This document shows positions 24,025-33,301 of a stretch of DNA of 64,000 nt, one piece after another. The position numbers were made by a program, and so were the translations under genes. The notes below the pieces were generated by a model. The model worked only from the letters and a program-made list of their open reading frames with translations, had not been told where the DNA came from and made no database searches. Position 1 is the stretch's first letter, and every line of letters starts with the position of its first letter. This DNA is from Bacteroidales bacterium UBA1176 (GTDB lineage: Bacteria; Bacteroidota; Bacteroidia; Bacteroidales; WCHB1-69), in the NCBI GenBank assembly GCA_002311645.1, contig DBYW01000003.1, forward strand, positions 100,814-164,813. The letters run 5' to 3'.

Positions 24025-24357
24025 ATGATGGATAGCAACAAAGCATTGGTGGTCTTCTCCGGAGGACAAGACAGCACCACCTGCCTCTTTTGGGCCAAAA
24101 AGAACTTCTAGGAGGTGCACGCCATCACGTTCCTGTATGGCCAAAGACATAAGATCGAGGTGGAAAAGGCCCGGAAAATCGCGGTCCAGGCCGGCGTGCC
24201 CATCACCGTCAGAGAGGTGAACTTCATCGGGGAGATCAGCACAGGCTGCTCGCTCATCGACCCTAAGGTGAAAATGGACCCGGTGAAGCCGGAAAAGACA
24301 ATGCCCAACACCTTCGTGCCCGGGCGCAACCTCTTCTTCCTCTCCATCGCCGCCGTG
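24025..24357 (+). pseudogene. queC: queC pseudogene (7-cyano-7-deazaguanine synthase), nonsense-mutated and truncated
   Basis: The frame encodes [20 protein letters not shown], the PP-loop ATPase motif of QueC, which makes the queuosine precursor preQ0. Codon 29 is TAG (24109-24111). Past it the reading frame continues with HAITFLYGQRHKIEVEKA and TFVPGRNLFFLSIAAV, as in Bacteroidetes QueC, then stops matching near 24357, where IS21 sequence begins on the other strand. The C-terminal half, including the zinc-binding cysteines, is absent from the window. The gene is therefore dead twice over. Confidence 0.85.
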
Positions 24358-25479
24358 GTAAACGGCTATGCTCATGCTGTAGAGCCGCACCGACACCTGC
24401 AGCCCCACCAGGCGGTCGGGCACCGAGTAGTGGGAGCCGTTGATGCACACCGTGGAGAGCTTGTCCACGGTGCATTCCCGCATCTCGAAGCAGCCCATCT
24501 TGCCGGGCGACGGCAACAGGGTCCCGAGGTCGTCGGCCAGCGCTTCAGCCTTGCCCGCGGTCGAGGGGCTTGACTCCTCCGCATTCAGTCCGGCACAGAC
24601 ATCCGCAAGGTGGCTCTGCGCCGCCGTGAAGTCCCCGAAGGAGGTGTCCAGGTCGAACGCGCGGGAGCGCACGTAACCGACGCTCTTCTCCACATGGCCC
24701 TTTTCCCACCCGGCCCGCGCGTTGCAGAACCGGTAGGGGAACCCGTAGAAGTCGGCCATCCTCAGCAGGGCGGGTGTGGGCTCCTTCCCGCCCACGAAGC
24801 CCTTGACCGCCACGCGCATGTTGTCGTACACCATCGTGCGGGGCACCCCGCCGATGTCGCTGAAGAAGTTCCTGTGCGACTCCATGAAGGCCAGCGTGTC
24901 CTGACGGCGGAACAAGTACGCCCAGCGGCCGTTGCTGTGGCACAGCGTGAACACCGCCATATACAGCTTCCGCTGTCTGCCGCCTATGACCAGGCATACC
25001 TCGCCCCAGTCGAACTCGCACTCCTGCCCCGGCTCGTACCACTGCTTGATGTATGCCTCCATACGCCGCCGCTCCGGCTCCTGGCGCAGCTTCTTTATGC
25101 AGCGGCTCACCGAGGAGTAGCTCACTTTGAAGCCCTCCCGCTCCAGCTTGCGCCGGATGTCGTGGACGCTCATGCGCTGCTTGCGCATCCCGCCGAATCG
25201 GCGGCGCTCGTTCTCCTTCAGGCATTCCGAGACTATCCTGCGCACCTCCTGTGTCACCACCGGGCAGCGCCTCGGACCGCTGTGGTACTGCGGACGTGTG
25301 GTCAGCACAGCGTCCACCGCCTCTTCCGGATTGTCTGACAGAAGGGCGCTTTCATATTCCCTGACGATCTTCGTGACCGCCTGGCGGCTCACGCCCAGTT
25401 CCCTGGAAATCTCTCGCAGGCTCTTTCCGCCCGCGATGTACATGTGGATGATTTTTTGTTTCTCTAGCATCTTGATCAT
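24350..25479 (-). pseudogene. istA: IS21-family transposase istA, 3'-truncated
   Basis: The first ~375 residues match IstA: an N-terminal helix-turn-helix (KSLREISRELGVSRQAVTKI), then the DDE integrase core (ECEFDWGEVCLVIGGRQRKL; VYDNMRVAVKGF; EKGHVEKSVGYVRSRAFD) and the start of the C-terminal beta-barrel domain (SHYSVPDRLVGLQVSVRL). Homology stops around YHGG, where the frame runs into antisense queC and stays open by chance to 23998. The remaining C-terminus and the istB helper ATPase gene are missing, so the element cannot move by itself. Confidence 0.88.
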
Positions 25480-25576
25480 TTTTTACTTTTCCCTATCATT
25501 ATTTGCTAATGATAACGATGATCAAGTGGTAAACTTTTACATGGTTATCTGGTAAACTTTTACGTGGTTATTTACA
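24350..25576 (-). mobile_element. IS21-like element remnant with one intact end
   Basis: The outer end reads TGTAAATAACCACG on the minus strand, starting at 25576. It contains two tandem 23-bp repeats of the form (G/C)TGGTAAACTTTTAC(A/G)TGGTTAT (25526-25548 and 25549-25571), the multiple terminal repeats typical of IS21. The inner end and istB are lost at the junction with queC (24349-24358). Confidence 0.82.
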
Positions 25577-25597
25577 CGAGATATGCCCGAACATACA

Positions 25598-25636
25598 AAA
25601 GAAGCACTCGCAAACCAACTTTGCAAGTGCTTCTTT
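25598..25636 (-). terminator. Terminator of the tRNA-Ser/tRNA-Val transcript
   Basis: Long hairpin AAAGAAGCACT...AGTGCTTCTTT with a single mismatch and an inner GCAAA/TTTGC stem, just after the tRNA-Val 3' end. It could work in both directions. Confidence 0.7.
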
Positions 25637-25643
25637 ATCTGTG

Positions 25644-25718
25644 TGATCTGTACAAGATTTGAACTTGTGACCTCTTGCCTGTCAAGCAAGCGCTCTAAAC
25701 CAACTGAGCTAACAGATC
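25644..25718 (-). tRNA. tRNA-Val (GAC)
   Basis: The minus strand folds as a cloverleaf: acceptor GATCTGT/ACAGATC, D-stem GCTC/GAGC, anticodon stem CTTGC/GCAAG with loop TTGACAG (anticodon GAC) and T-arm ACAAG-TTCAAAT-CTTGT. No CCA is encoded. Its 3' end faces the accessory island. Confidence 0.93.
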
Positions 25719-25734
25719 AATTCTGTCTCTTCGG

Positions 25735-25822
25735 CGGAGAGACTGGGATTCGAACCCAGGAGGCGCTTTTGGCGCCTACACGCTCTCCAGGCGTGCGCCT
25801 TCGACCACTCGGCCATCTCTCC
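25735..25822 (-). tRNA. tRNA-Ser (GGA)
   Basis: The minus strand gives acceptor GGAGAGA/TCTCTCC, anticodon loop CTGGAGA (anticodon GGA), a long variable arm GGCGC-CAAAA-GCGCC and T-loop TTCGAAT. The long variable arm confirms a class II serine tRNA. It is co-transcribed with tRNA-Val. Confidence 0.94.
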
Positions 25823-25841
25823 TCTTCTTTCAAAGAGGGTG

Positions 25842-25849
25842 CAAAAATA
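25842..25849 (-). promoter_or_regulatory. -7 element of the tRNA-Ser/tRNA-Val operon
   Basis: The complement reads TATTTTTG, 19 bp upstream of the tRNA-Ser 5' end. Confidence 0.6.
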
Positions 25850-25894
25850 CATTTTTTTTCGATATGACCAAAAATAAAAGCGTTTTCCGTTATT

Positions 25895-27373
25895 TTATTT
25901 CATATCATTTTGATTGTCAGGATTATAAATTTCATCCAAATAGAATCCCACGCGGTTTAAAATCGGGTTGGCGCGGCTTTTGTCTATCACAATTCGGACA
26001 GAAACAGCGGAAACCTTGTCAAAAAGCACAATTCTTTTGTATCCGACGGTCGTTCCCTCCGCCACCCTGCGCCACGTCCCGTCTGCATCCAACACCTCAA
26101 CATAGAAACACTCCACACGCTGCCCCAAGGGAATGTATTCCTGCAAAACCAAACGGTTGAAGGATTGTGGCTTTGCAAACTCGAAAATCACCTCGGCGGC
26201 GGTCACGGTGTCCTCCGTGGTCCAGAAACTGTCGTAATCGTCATCTATGAGATTCTGTGGCCCGAACGGTATCGGTTTCACTTCGGGGTCGTCCTCTTTT
26301 GCGCCCCGTATGTTCGAGGCATTCACGAAAATGGCGTTATGCGCCAAGTCGTGGGCGAAAATGGAGTCCAAGGCTTCGCGGAACTCGCGAAGCCGAGCGG
26401 CATCCTCTTCTGCAATGAGGCCGCGACTATCGGGCGGCACATTCAAGAGCAGCAGCGAGTTGCGCCCCACGCTGGAGTAGTAGATGCGCAACAACTCCTG
26501 TAGTGACTTGGGATGCTCGCTATCGCGGTGGAACCAGCCCGTCCTGATGGAGACGTCCGTTTCGGCGGGAACCCAGCAGGCGCCGTCGTGATTACCGTGT
26601 GTGAGCGTGTCTTGCGGGGGTGCCTGTGCGCCAGGCGCGTAACCCTCCACGTCAAGCCGCGACCAGTTCGTGACTCCTGCCCTTCCCTCCTCGTTACCTA
26701 CCCAGCGGCATCCGGGTCCCACGTCGCTGAACATCACAGTCTGCGGCTGCAGCCGCCGCACGGTGCGACGGAACCGTTCCCAGTCATAGACCTGCCGCTT
26801 GCCGTTGGGTCCCTCACCGCATGCCCCGTCAAACCACATCTCGAAGACAGGTCCATATTTCGACAGGGCGCTGCGCAACGTGCGGCAATAGGTCCGGTTA
26901 TAGGCGGGCGTGCCATACGTGGGCGCGTTGCGATCCCAAGGGGAGATATAGACGCCGAACTTCAGTCCCGCACGCCTGCAGGCATCGGACAGCTCCTTCA
27001 GCACGTCACCCTGTCCGTTGCGCCATGCACTTTGCCGCACCGTGTGAGCGCTCGCCGGATTGGACCACAGACAGAATCCATCGTGGTGCTTGGCCGTGAC
27101 GATAATGCCCTGGAACCCGGCCTCCTTTGCCACCTTCACCCATTGCCCGCAATCGAGTTGGGTCGGCTGGAAAATGTCTTCTGTCTCCGTGCCCTCGCCC
27201 CATTCCTTGCCCGTGAAGGTGTTGGGGCCGAAATGGACGAACATGTTCATCTCCATCCGCTGCCACTGCACCTGTGCAGATGTCGGCACTGGCCCGTATG
27301 GTGCGGGGTCGGTTTGCGCAAACATGCATGAAAGCGCCAAACAAAACAGCAGGAGAAGCGGAATGCGGGACAC
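25895..27373 (-). CDS. GH29 alpha-L-fucosidase with discoidin-like C-terminal domain
   Basis: This 492-residue secreted glycosidase starts with the signal peptide MSRIPLLLLFCLALSCMFAQ. The (beta/alpha)8 domain shows FVHFGPNTFTGKEWG, AKHHDGFCLWSN (95-106), FGVYISPWDRN and FEMWFDGACG (178-187), whose Asp is the GH29 nucleophile. The C-terminal ~140 residues (LIDDDYDSFWTTEDTVTAAE onward) look like an F5/8 type C carbohydrate-binding domain. It removes alpha-L-fucose from glycans, in the periplasm or at the cell surface. No SusC/D genes flank it, so it is not in an obvious PUL. The nucleosidase gene lies 22 bp upstream on the same strand. Confidence 0.93.
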   Translation of the reverse strand: MSRIPLLLLFCLALSCMFAQTDPAPYGPVPTSAQVQWQRMEMNMFVHFGPNTFTGKEWGEGTETEDIFQPTQLDCGQWVKVAKEAGFQGIIVTAKHHDGFCLWSNPASAHTVRQSAWRNGQGDVLKELSDACRRAGLKFGVYISPWDRNAPTYGTPAYNRTYCRTLRSALSKYGPVFEMWFDGACGEGPNGKRQVYDWERFRRTVRRLQPQTVMFSDVGPGCRWVGNEEGRAGVTNWSRLDVEGYAPGAQAPPQDTLTHGNHDGACWVPAETDVSIRTGWFHRDSEHPKSLQELLRIYYSSVGRNSLLLLNVPPDSRGLIAEEDAARLREFREALDSIFAHDLAHNAIFVNASNIRGAKEDDPEVKPIPFGPQNLIDDDYDSFWTTEDTVTAAEVIFEFAKPQSFNRLVLQEYIPLGQRVECFYVEVLDADGTWRRVAEGTTVGYKRIVLFDKVSAVSVRIVIDKSRANPILNRVGFYLDEIYNPDNQNDMK

Positions 27374-27395
27374 GTCAGACTAAACTATCAAGTTG

Positions 27396-27959
27396 CTAAA
27401 TTCGGACATCCAACTTCAATCCCTTAATCATCTCCACGAGTTTTTTCGACAGCTCCACCACCCTTTCCCGCCAAACATCGATGGTGACATCGAGGTTGTC
27501 GGAAACGATTTTGATGGAGGAGTACGGGACTCCATAGCACTGTGCCACCGTAAAGAGGGCCGCAGACTCCATGTCGAAGCAGTCGGCCTTTCCCTTGATG
27601 CTGTCAAGATATTGCGATGTGAACACATCTGTAGAGACGAAGCAGTCGGAAGAATAGAGTACGGCCTCCTCAAGGTCGGGGCACTCGAATGGCAACGGGG
27701 CGGTGAGCATGCGTTGTTCGTTGAAGGATTCCCCGGCGGAGATGATCTCCTTGATGCGCAGGAGCGTGCCCACAGGCTTGTCGTGCGAACCGGCCGTGCC
27801 GATGTTGAGGATGTGCATCGGTTCACCACGATGTTGTTCCATGAATTGCACCATGGTGCGTGTGGCATTCTCGCGCCCGATGCCCGTAAAATGAGTGATG
27901 TCAGCCAGCGTGCCCACTTCATCAGGCACTGCTGCAAACAGGTAAATGTTGTCTTTCAT
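27396..27959 (-). CDS. MTA/SAH nucleosidase-like phosphorylase-superfamily protein
   Basis: This 187-residue protein belongs to the nucleoside phosphorylase/MTA-SAH nucleosidase superfamily. The N-terminal LFAAVPDEVG and the middle ILNIGTAGSHD bind the substrate. CFDMESAALFTVAQ contains the conserved Met-Glu that contacts the ribose, and KIVSDNLD carries the catalytic Asp. It is shorter than most members (~230). Starting at 27959 (MKDNIYLF) fits the family. It probably cleaves methylthioadenosine or a related nucleoside. Confidence 0.8.
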   Translation of the reverse strand: MKDNIYLFAAVPDEVGTLADITHFTGIGRENATRTMVQFMEQHRGEPMHILNIGTAGSHDKPVGTLLRIKEIISAGESFNEQRMLTAPLPFECPDLEEAVLYSSDCFVSTDVFTSQYLDSIKGKADCFDMESAALFTVAQCYGVPYSSIKIVSDNLDVTIDVWRERVVELSKKLVEMIKGLKLDVRI

Positions 27960-28103
27960 TGTATTTTTCAAATTTTGAATCATTCCAAAAACCGAACATG
28001 GCAACTGCAGCCTCTTTCTGCGTAAAGATGCCCCTGCCGAAGAGGCGGCGTGACATGCACACCGCATACAGCCAGAGATTGTCAGATAACTGCAATCGCG
28101 CTG

Positions 28104-28111
28104 CAAAAGTA
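28104..28111 (-). promoter_or_regulatory. Possible -7 element of the nucleosidase-fucosidase operon
   Basis: The complement reads TACTTTTG, 145 bp upstream of the start codon. Confidence 0.45.
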
Positions 28112-28245
28112 CAGTTTTTTAGATTTCCACTTGCAGAGACAGCGACAATATTCACAAAATGTTCACATATATTCTTTTTTAGAGCGCAACAACTCCCGTG
28201 ACCATAAAAAAGTTGGCAACAGGACGTTTATATCCCGAAAAAAAA

Positions 28246-28253
28246 TATCTTTG
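28246..28253 (+). promoter_or_regulatory. -7 element of the YD-repeat gene
   Basis: TATCTTTG, 30 bp before the start at 28284. Confidence 0.6.
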
Positions 28254-28283
28254 CATCCTTCAATACAAAACGTTTCCCCAACA

Positions 28284-29384
28284 ATGGACCTACGGACCGT
28301 GATTCTTTTCTGGGTTTGCATCGTGACTGGCGGGACTCTTTATGCTCAAGAGAGCCCTTACCTTTCCCAAGACGTGACGGCAAGTCACCAACCGGCGACG
28401 TACAAGAACACGGATATTCACGGCAACGTTTTAAAGATAATAGAATCCCAGAATTATCACCCGAACCCCAACCACGACCTCGCAGGATATTTCCTTGTTG
28501 ACCACGATAAAAAATACAGTAAACACATTCTCTACGCCACCACCCCGCAAACAACCACCACCTTTTCGTTTGATAACGAAGGTAAAATCACTGCCGTTGA
28601 TCAAACCGTTATAGAAGAAACATTTTATAAAAGAATCAAAACCAAATTGCTGACACGCGTCAACGACCAGCGTTCTGCAAACCGAAGAAGAAGACCGAGG
28701 CATTCCGGCCTGGTGCCCACACTCAATTCCAGCCGAACCATACTCAACCACTTCACCTTCCAGAACGGGTTGCCGATCCTCTGGGAACAAAAGAAGGGGA
28801 AAGAGGACTTTTGGCAAAAAATGGAGGCCTTCCGCTATGATTCTCTCCAACGGATTAAATCGCTATACCACTACGAGCAGAATCGTTTAGAGGATATCAC
28901 CACCTACACATACGACGACCACAATCGGATAGTGACGGAAAAGAGAGTCCCTTTCACGATCAACATAAAAGATTCCCCCACCCTTCACAAGCAATATTAT
29001 TACGACGACTCCCTGCATTCCACTTTAGTGACAGACCTTCTGAGGGACAGCACAGCATATCCTTTCACTGCCAGCCGCCGATTTACATCCCGATACGATG
29101 CCCAAGGTAGACTCATCTGTGTAGAAGGTGAGCATCTGGGATACTACAATCCCTACCCCAACCGGTGTTGCAGCATCAGCACTCCTATCCGCAAAGTCAC
29201 TTTCAAGTATGACGACCACGGGGGCCTGTCCGAAAAAAGCTATTATTCGGGCGACGGTATGACTGTTATGTACTCATTGACCTGGAAATATGAGTATGAT
29301 GACAAGGGAAACTGGGTGAAATGCCTGTACTACGAGAACGGATTCCTGCTCAAAAAGAGCGAAAGGAAAATCTTCTACCCATAA
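28284..29384 (+). CDS. Secreted protein with degenerate YD (RHS-like) repeats
   Basis: This 366-residue protein starts with a signal peptide (MDLRTVILFWVCIVTGGTLY). It contains a series of loosely conserved YD-type repeats: FSFDNEGKITAV, FRYDSLQRIKSLYHYEQNRL, YTYDDHNRIVTEKR, SRYDAQGRLICVEG, FKYDDHGGLSEKSY and YEYDDKGNWVKCLY. YD repeats build the beta-shell of RHS proteins. There is no RHS core or toxin tip, and no sorting domain is obvious. It could be a surface or periplasmic beta-roll protein. It is convergent with enolase. Confidence 0.75.
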   Translation: MDLRTVILFWVCIVTGGTLYAQESPYLSQDVTASHQPATYKNTDIHGNVLKIIESQNYHPNPNHDLAGYFLVDHDKKYSKHILYATTPQTTTTFSFDNEGKITAVDQTVIEETFYKRIKTKLLTRVNDQRSANRRRRPRHSGLVPTLNSSRTILNHFTFQNGLPILWEQKKGKEDFWQKMEAFRYDSLQRIKSLYHYEQNRLEDITTYTYDDHNRIVTEKRVPFTINIKDSPTLHKQYYYDDSLHSTLVTDLLRDSTAYPFTASRRFTSRYDAQGRLICVEGEHLGYYNPYPNRCCSISTPIRKVTFKYDDHGGLSEKSYYSGDGMTVMYSLTWKYEYDDKGNWVKCLYYENGFLLKKSERKIFYP

Positions 29385-29414
29385 CCGGCAACGTAAGACC
29401 ATTACCTGCACAAA

Positions 29415-29441
29415 AAAGGAGCGGCAAAAACCGCTCCTTTT
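29415..29441. terminator. Bidirectional terminator between the YD-repeat gene and eno
   Basis: Stem AAAGGAGCGG / CCGCTCCTTT with a CAAAAA loop, A-run on one side and T-rich on the other. It serves both convergent genes. Confidence 0.75.
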
Positions 29442-29465
29442 ATACAATACATAATTAAGATTGGA

Positions 29466-30800
<1,335 letters not shown>

Positions 30801-30875
30801 TCACGGGACAAGCATCCTTTTTGAATCCGTCTTGGCAACTGTTCCAAAAATATCCATATATACCTGCAAAAAACG

Positions 30876-30883
30876 TATCTTTG
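30876..30883 (+). promoter_or_regulatory. -7 element of the 768-residue orphan gene
   Basis: TATCTTTG, about 108 bp upstream of the chosen start at 30991. Confidence 0.55.
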
Positions 30884-30990
30884 CCCCCCAAAAAAGCTCC
30901 ACTTCCACATGGGCTGGCAGAGCATGCGCACAGGTCGACCATTTACAATCAAACCTCTGCGCCTATCAACGAAACCAACGGAACACAGTC

Positions 30991-33297
30991 ATGACATCCA
31001 GATCCCGAAAATCAGCCCTCATCATCGCCGCGGCGCTTGTGGCCGCCATGGCTGTCATCACCATTTTCGGACGACACACCAAAGTTGCGGAGAGCATCAA
31101 ACAACAAACCGCCGCCATCCTGAAAAAAGAGTACATCCCCGACCAGCATGTGGACGTCGCCACCACGATGGCCTACCAGAAATTGGACTCCGTGTACAAT
31201 CTTTTCCGCAAAAACTTCCGGATGCATTATCAGACCATCGGCACGGCCTCCTTTCCAGACAGCAGCCGCATCATCCTCATCGCCGAACCGGCACCCTTTT
31301 TAGAGTCTGACAGTGTGGAGGCAGCCTGCAAACAGTTCACCCACCAAACCTCACAACACCACTTCAAGATTGGCTACGACGGCCGCGTCACCGACATGGC
31401 CATTGTGTTAGGCAACGCCACCACCGAGAACCTTGACAACATCGTAACCCGTCTCTCAAAACAGCAATACCTCTCTGACTACAAACCCCGTGCCCACAAT
31501 TTACTGGAGAGCTCCAAGCGTCACTATTTCACCCAAGACGACTTGGACTACCAGATCACGTTAGGCGAATTCGACGACTGGTTCTTCACGCAAGGCGAGA
31601 CGTTCATTGACGAGAAAGACACAGCTCATGACATCACCGTCGAAGACATGTTTCATGAGAAACGGCGCGGTGTCTTCTTCAGTCGTGCGCCCGGACTTGT
31701 GGCGTGGTGCATCCGCCGCAACAGCGACATTGGCAAGCAGGCGGGCGACATCCGCCGCTTCGCCCTCGATGCCGACCTCATCCTCGGCGCCCTGCGAGAC
31801 TCCGCCACATTGGTCATTATCGGGCGTGAACGCGAGGTACCCTTGGAGGTGCTGCCTCCCCTGCGCGTGGAAACCGTCCTGCTCGTCGCCTCCATCAGCA
31901 GCAAAGAGCTGTCGCAAAGCCTCGACATCAACGACTGCATGGCCGGCAAGATGGCCAACGGCCGCGACTGGTGCCCCACCTACCTCAGCCGAGAGCTGGA
32001 GAACACCGAATTAGGGCATCTGCTCACCATCACCGACATTTTGCTCAAAGACTGGTCGGAGAGCGGCACAATCCAAGAGGCCAGCTACCATTATCCTTCC
32101 CCCGGCTATTTTCCCTTCGACAAGCCGTTATTCAAGAAATTAGGTCTCAACGAACTGGTTTACAACTGGAACACGGCCAACACGATGTACGCCATCGACC
32201 TGCCGGAACACACCATTTACACCCTCAACCGCACGGGGGCACTACCCGTCTCCTATTTCCACTCGCAGGAACGCAGCACCAGCGTGGGCGCACAATATGA
32301 GCGCCAAGCCGGCAACTATTTCGCCCACACGGGCAACACCGACCTCGCGCGCGTGGTGCAGTACACGGCCCTTTACCAACTCTTCATGGACAACGGCGTC
32401 CATTACAAGGGCAAGCTGCTCCATCCAGCTTTCCCCAGCAACAAGCCTTACCTGCTGGCCAAGCCCTGCCGCTCGCTATTGGACGTGTTCAAGAACATGC
32501 CCGACAGCCAAATCGAGCAACTCGCCGACACCCTGTCGCGCATCCACTTCGACGCCTACGGTGAGAAGCAGATCAACAAACAACTGCGACAGAACGAGCG
32601 CGAGTACAATTTCACCTACACCGAGGAGCATGAAAAAGAGATCTTCAAAAACGTAAACAAGCAGGAACGCGATGCGATGGCAGAAGAATTCCGGAGCGTG
32701 CGCAGCATGCTCAAAGGGTTGTCGGAGGATGAATACACCAAATTAGTACGCTACCTCGCCTATCCCCGCGGCACGACCATCAACAGCCAAGAGAGTTACA
32801 ACCGCATGTTGAAAGCGCAAAAAGTCAACAACTTGCTGCGACATATCGGCAAGAACAACCTCATGCTGGTGGGATTGGACCTTGCCAAGGTGCGCGACTA
32901 TTTCGTGGGGAATCTGAGCAAGAGCGGCGGACGCTACCTGAAGACCCCGTCGGTCATCATCACGTACAACGACTTCATCACCACGGGCGGTCACAACATC
33001 TCTTCCGGAATCAGCCGTGTGGGAAGTACCACAAACTACAAGCGGTCCAGTGGCGGCGGGAGCGCTCCCGTAACCTCCACGCCCAAGGCCAGTCCCCCGG
33101 GCACGAGCAAACCGTCGGGAACCAGCAAGCCGTCGGGCAGCACACAACCCTCCAGCACGAGCAAGCCGTCAGGCACATCGCACGCCTCTACGGGTGCAAA
33201 GCCATCCCCTGCCCCGTCACGCCCCTCCGCAAGCAGCGCCGGACGCTCACGCAGCAGCGTGATCTCCACCAACGCTCGACCCACTCGCGGCTTCTGA
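30991..33297 (+). CDS. Large membrane-anchored protein of unknown function with Ser/Pro/Thr-rich tail
   Basis: This 768-residue protein has one N-terminal transmembrane helix (SALIIAAALVAAMAVITIFG), then a ~650-residue soluble region predicted to sit in the periplasm. The region has no signature I recognise. Striking segments are DWCPTYLSRELENTELGHLL and YNWNTANTMYAIDLPEHTIY, plus a highly charged helix (KQINKQLRQNEREYNFTYTE). The last ~95 residues are low complexity with SGTSKPSG-type repeats ending in RGF, resembling a cell-wall-spanning linker. Start at 30991 is chosen because it begins just before the anchor. It is convergent with the operon at 33302-37632. Confidence 0.72.
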   Translation: MTSRSRKSALIIAAALVAAMAVITIFGRHTKVAESIKQQTAAILKKEYIPDQHVDVATTMAYQKLDSVYNLFRKNFRMHYQTIGTASFPDSSRIILIAEPAPFLESDSVEAACKQFTHQTSQHHFKIGYDGRVTDMAIVLGNATTENLDNIVTRLSKQQYLSDYKPRAHNLLESSKRHYFTQDDLDYQITLGEFDDWFFTQGETFIDEKDTAHDITVEDMFHEKRRGVFFSRAPGLVAWCIRRNSDIGKQAGDIRRFALDADLILGALRDSATLVIIGREREVPLEVLPPLRVETVLLVASISSKELSQSLDINDCMAGKMANGRDWCPTYLSRELENTELGHLLTITDILLKDWSESGTIQEASYHYPSPGYFPFDKPLFKKLGLNELVYNWNTANTMYAIDLPEHTIYTLNRTGALPVSYFHSQERSTSVGAQYERQAGNYFAHTGNTDLARVVQYTALYQLFMDNGVHYKGKLLHPAFPSNKPYLLAKPCRSLLDVFKNMPDSQIEQLADTLSRIHFDAYGEKQINKQLRQNEREYNFTYTEEHEKEIFKNVNKQERDAMAEEFRSVRSMLKGLSEDEYTKLVRYLAYPRGTTINSQESYNRMLKAQKVNNLLRHIGKNNLMLVGLDLAKVRDYFVGNLSKSGGRYLKTPSVIITYNDFITTGGHNISSGISRVGSTTNYKRSSGGGSAPVTSTPKASPPGTSKPSGTSKPSGSTQPSSTSKPSGTSHASTGAKPSPAPSRPSASSAGRSRSSVISTNARPTRGF

Positions 33298-33301
33298 TAA
33301 A

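Larger units (their letters stand above)
27960..28283. other. Divergent promoter region without a gene
   Basis: The region between the leftward nucleosidase and the rightward YD-repeat gene contains -7 elements on each strand (28104-28111 minus and 28246-28253 plus). I see no coding sequence or structured RNA in the ~145-nt nucleosidase leader. Confidence 0.5.

Noticed and set aside
23998..24349. C-terminal 115 residues of the open IstA frame
   Set aside because: They translate antisense queC and have no relation to IstA; the frame stays open by chance, so the transposase is treated as truncated.
14600..25700. Prophage or conjugative element
   Set aside because: No integrase, capsid, terminase, relaxase or Tra gene is visible; only an IS21 remnant is.
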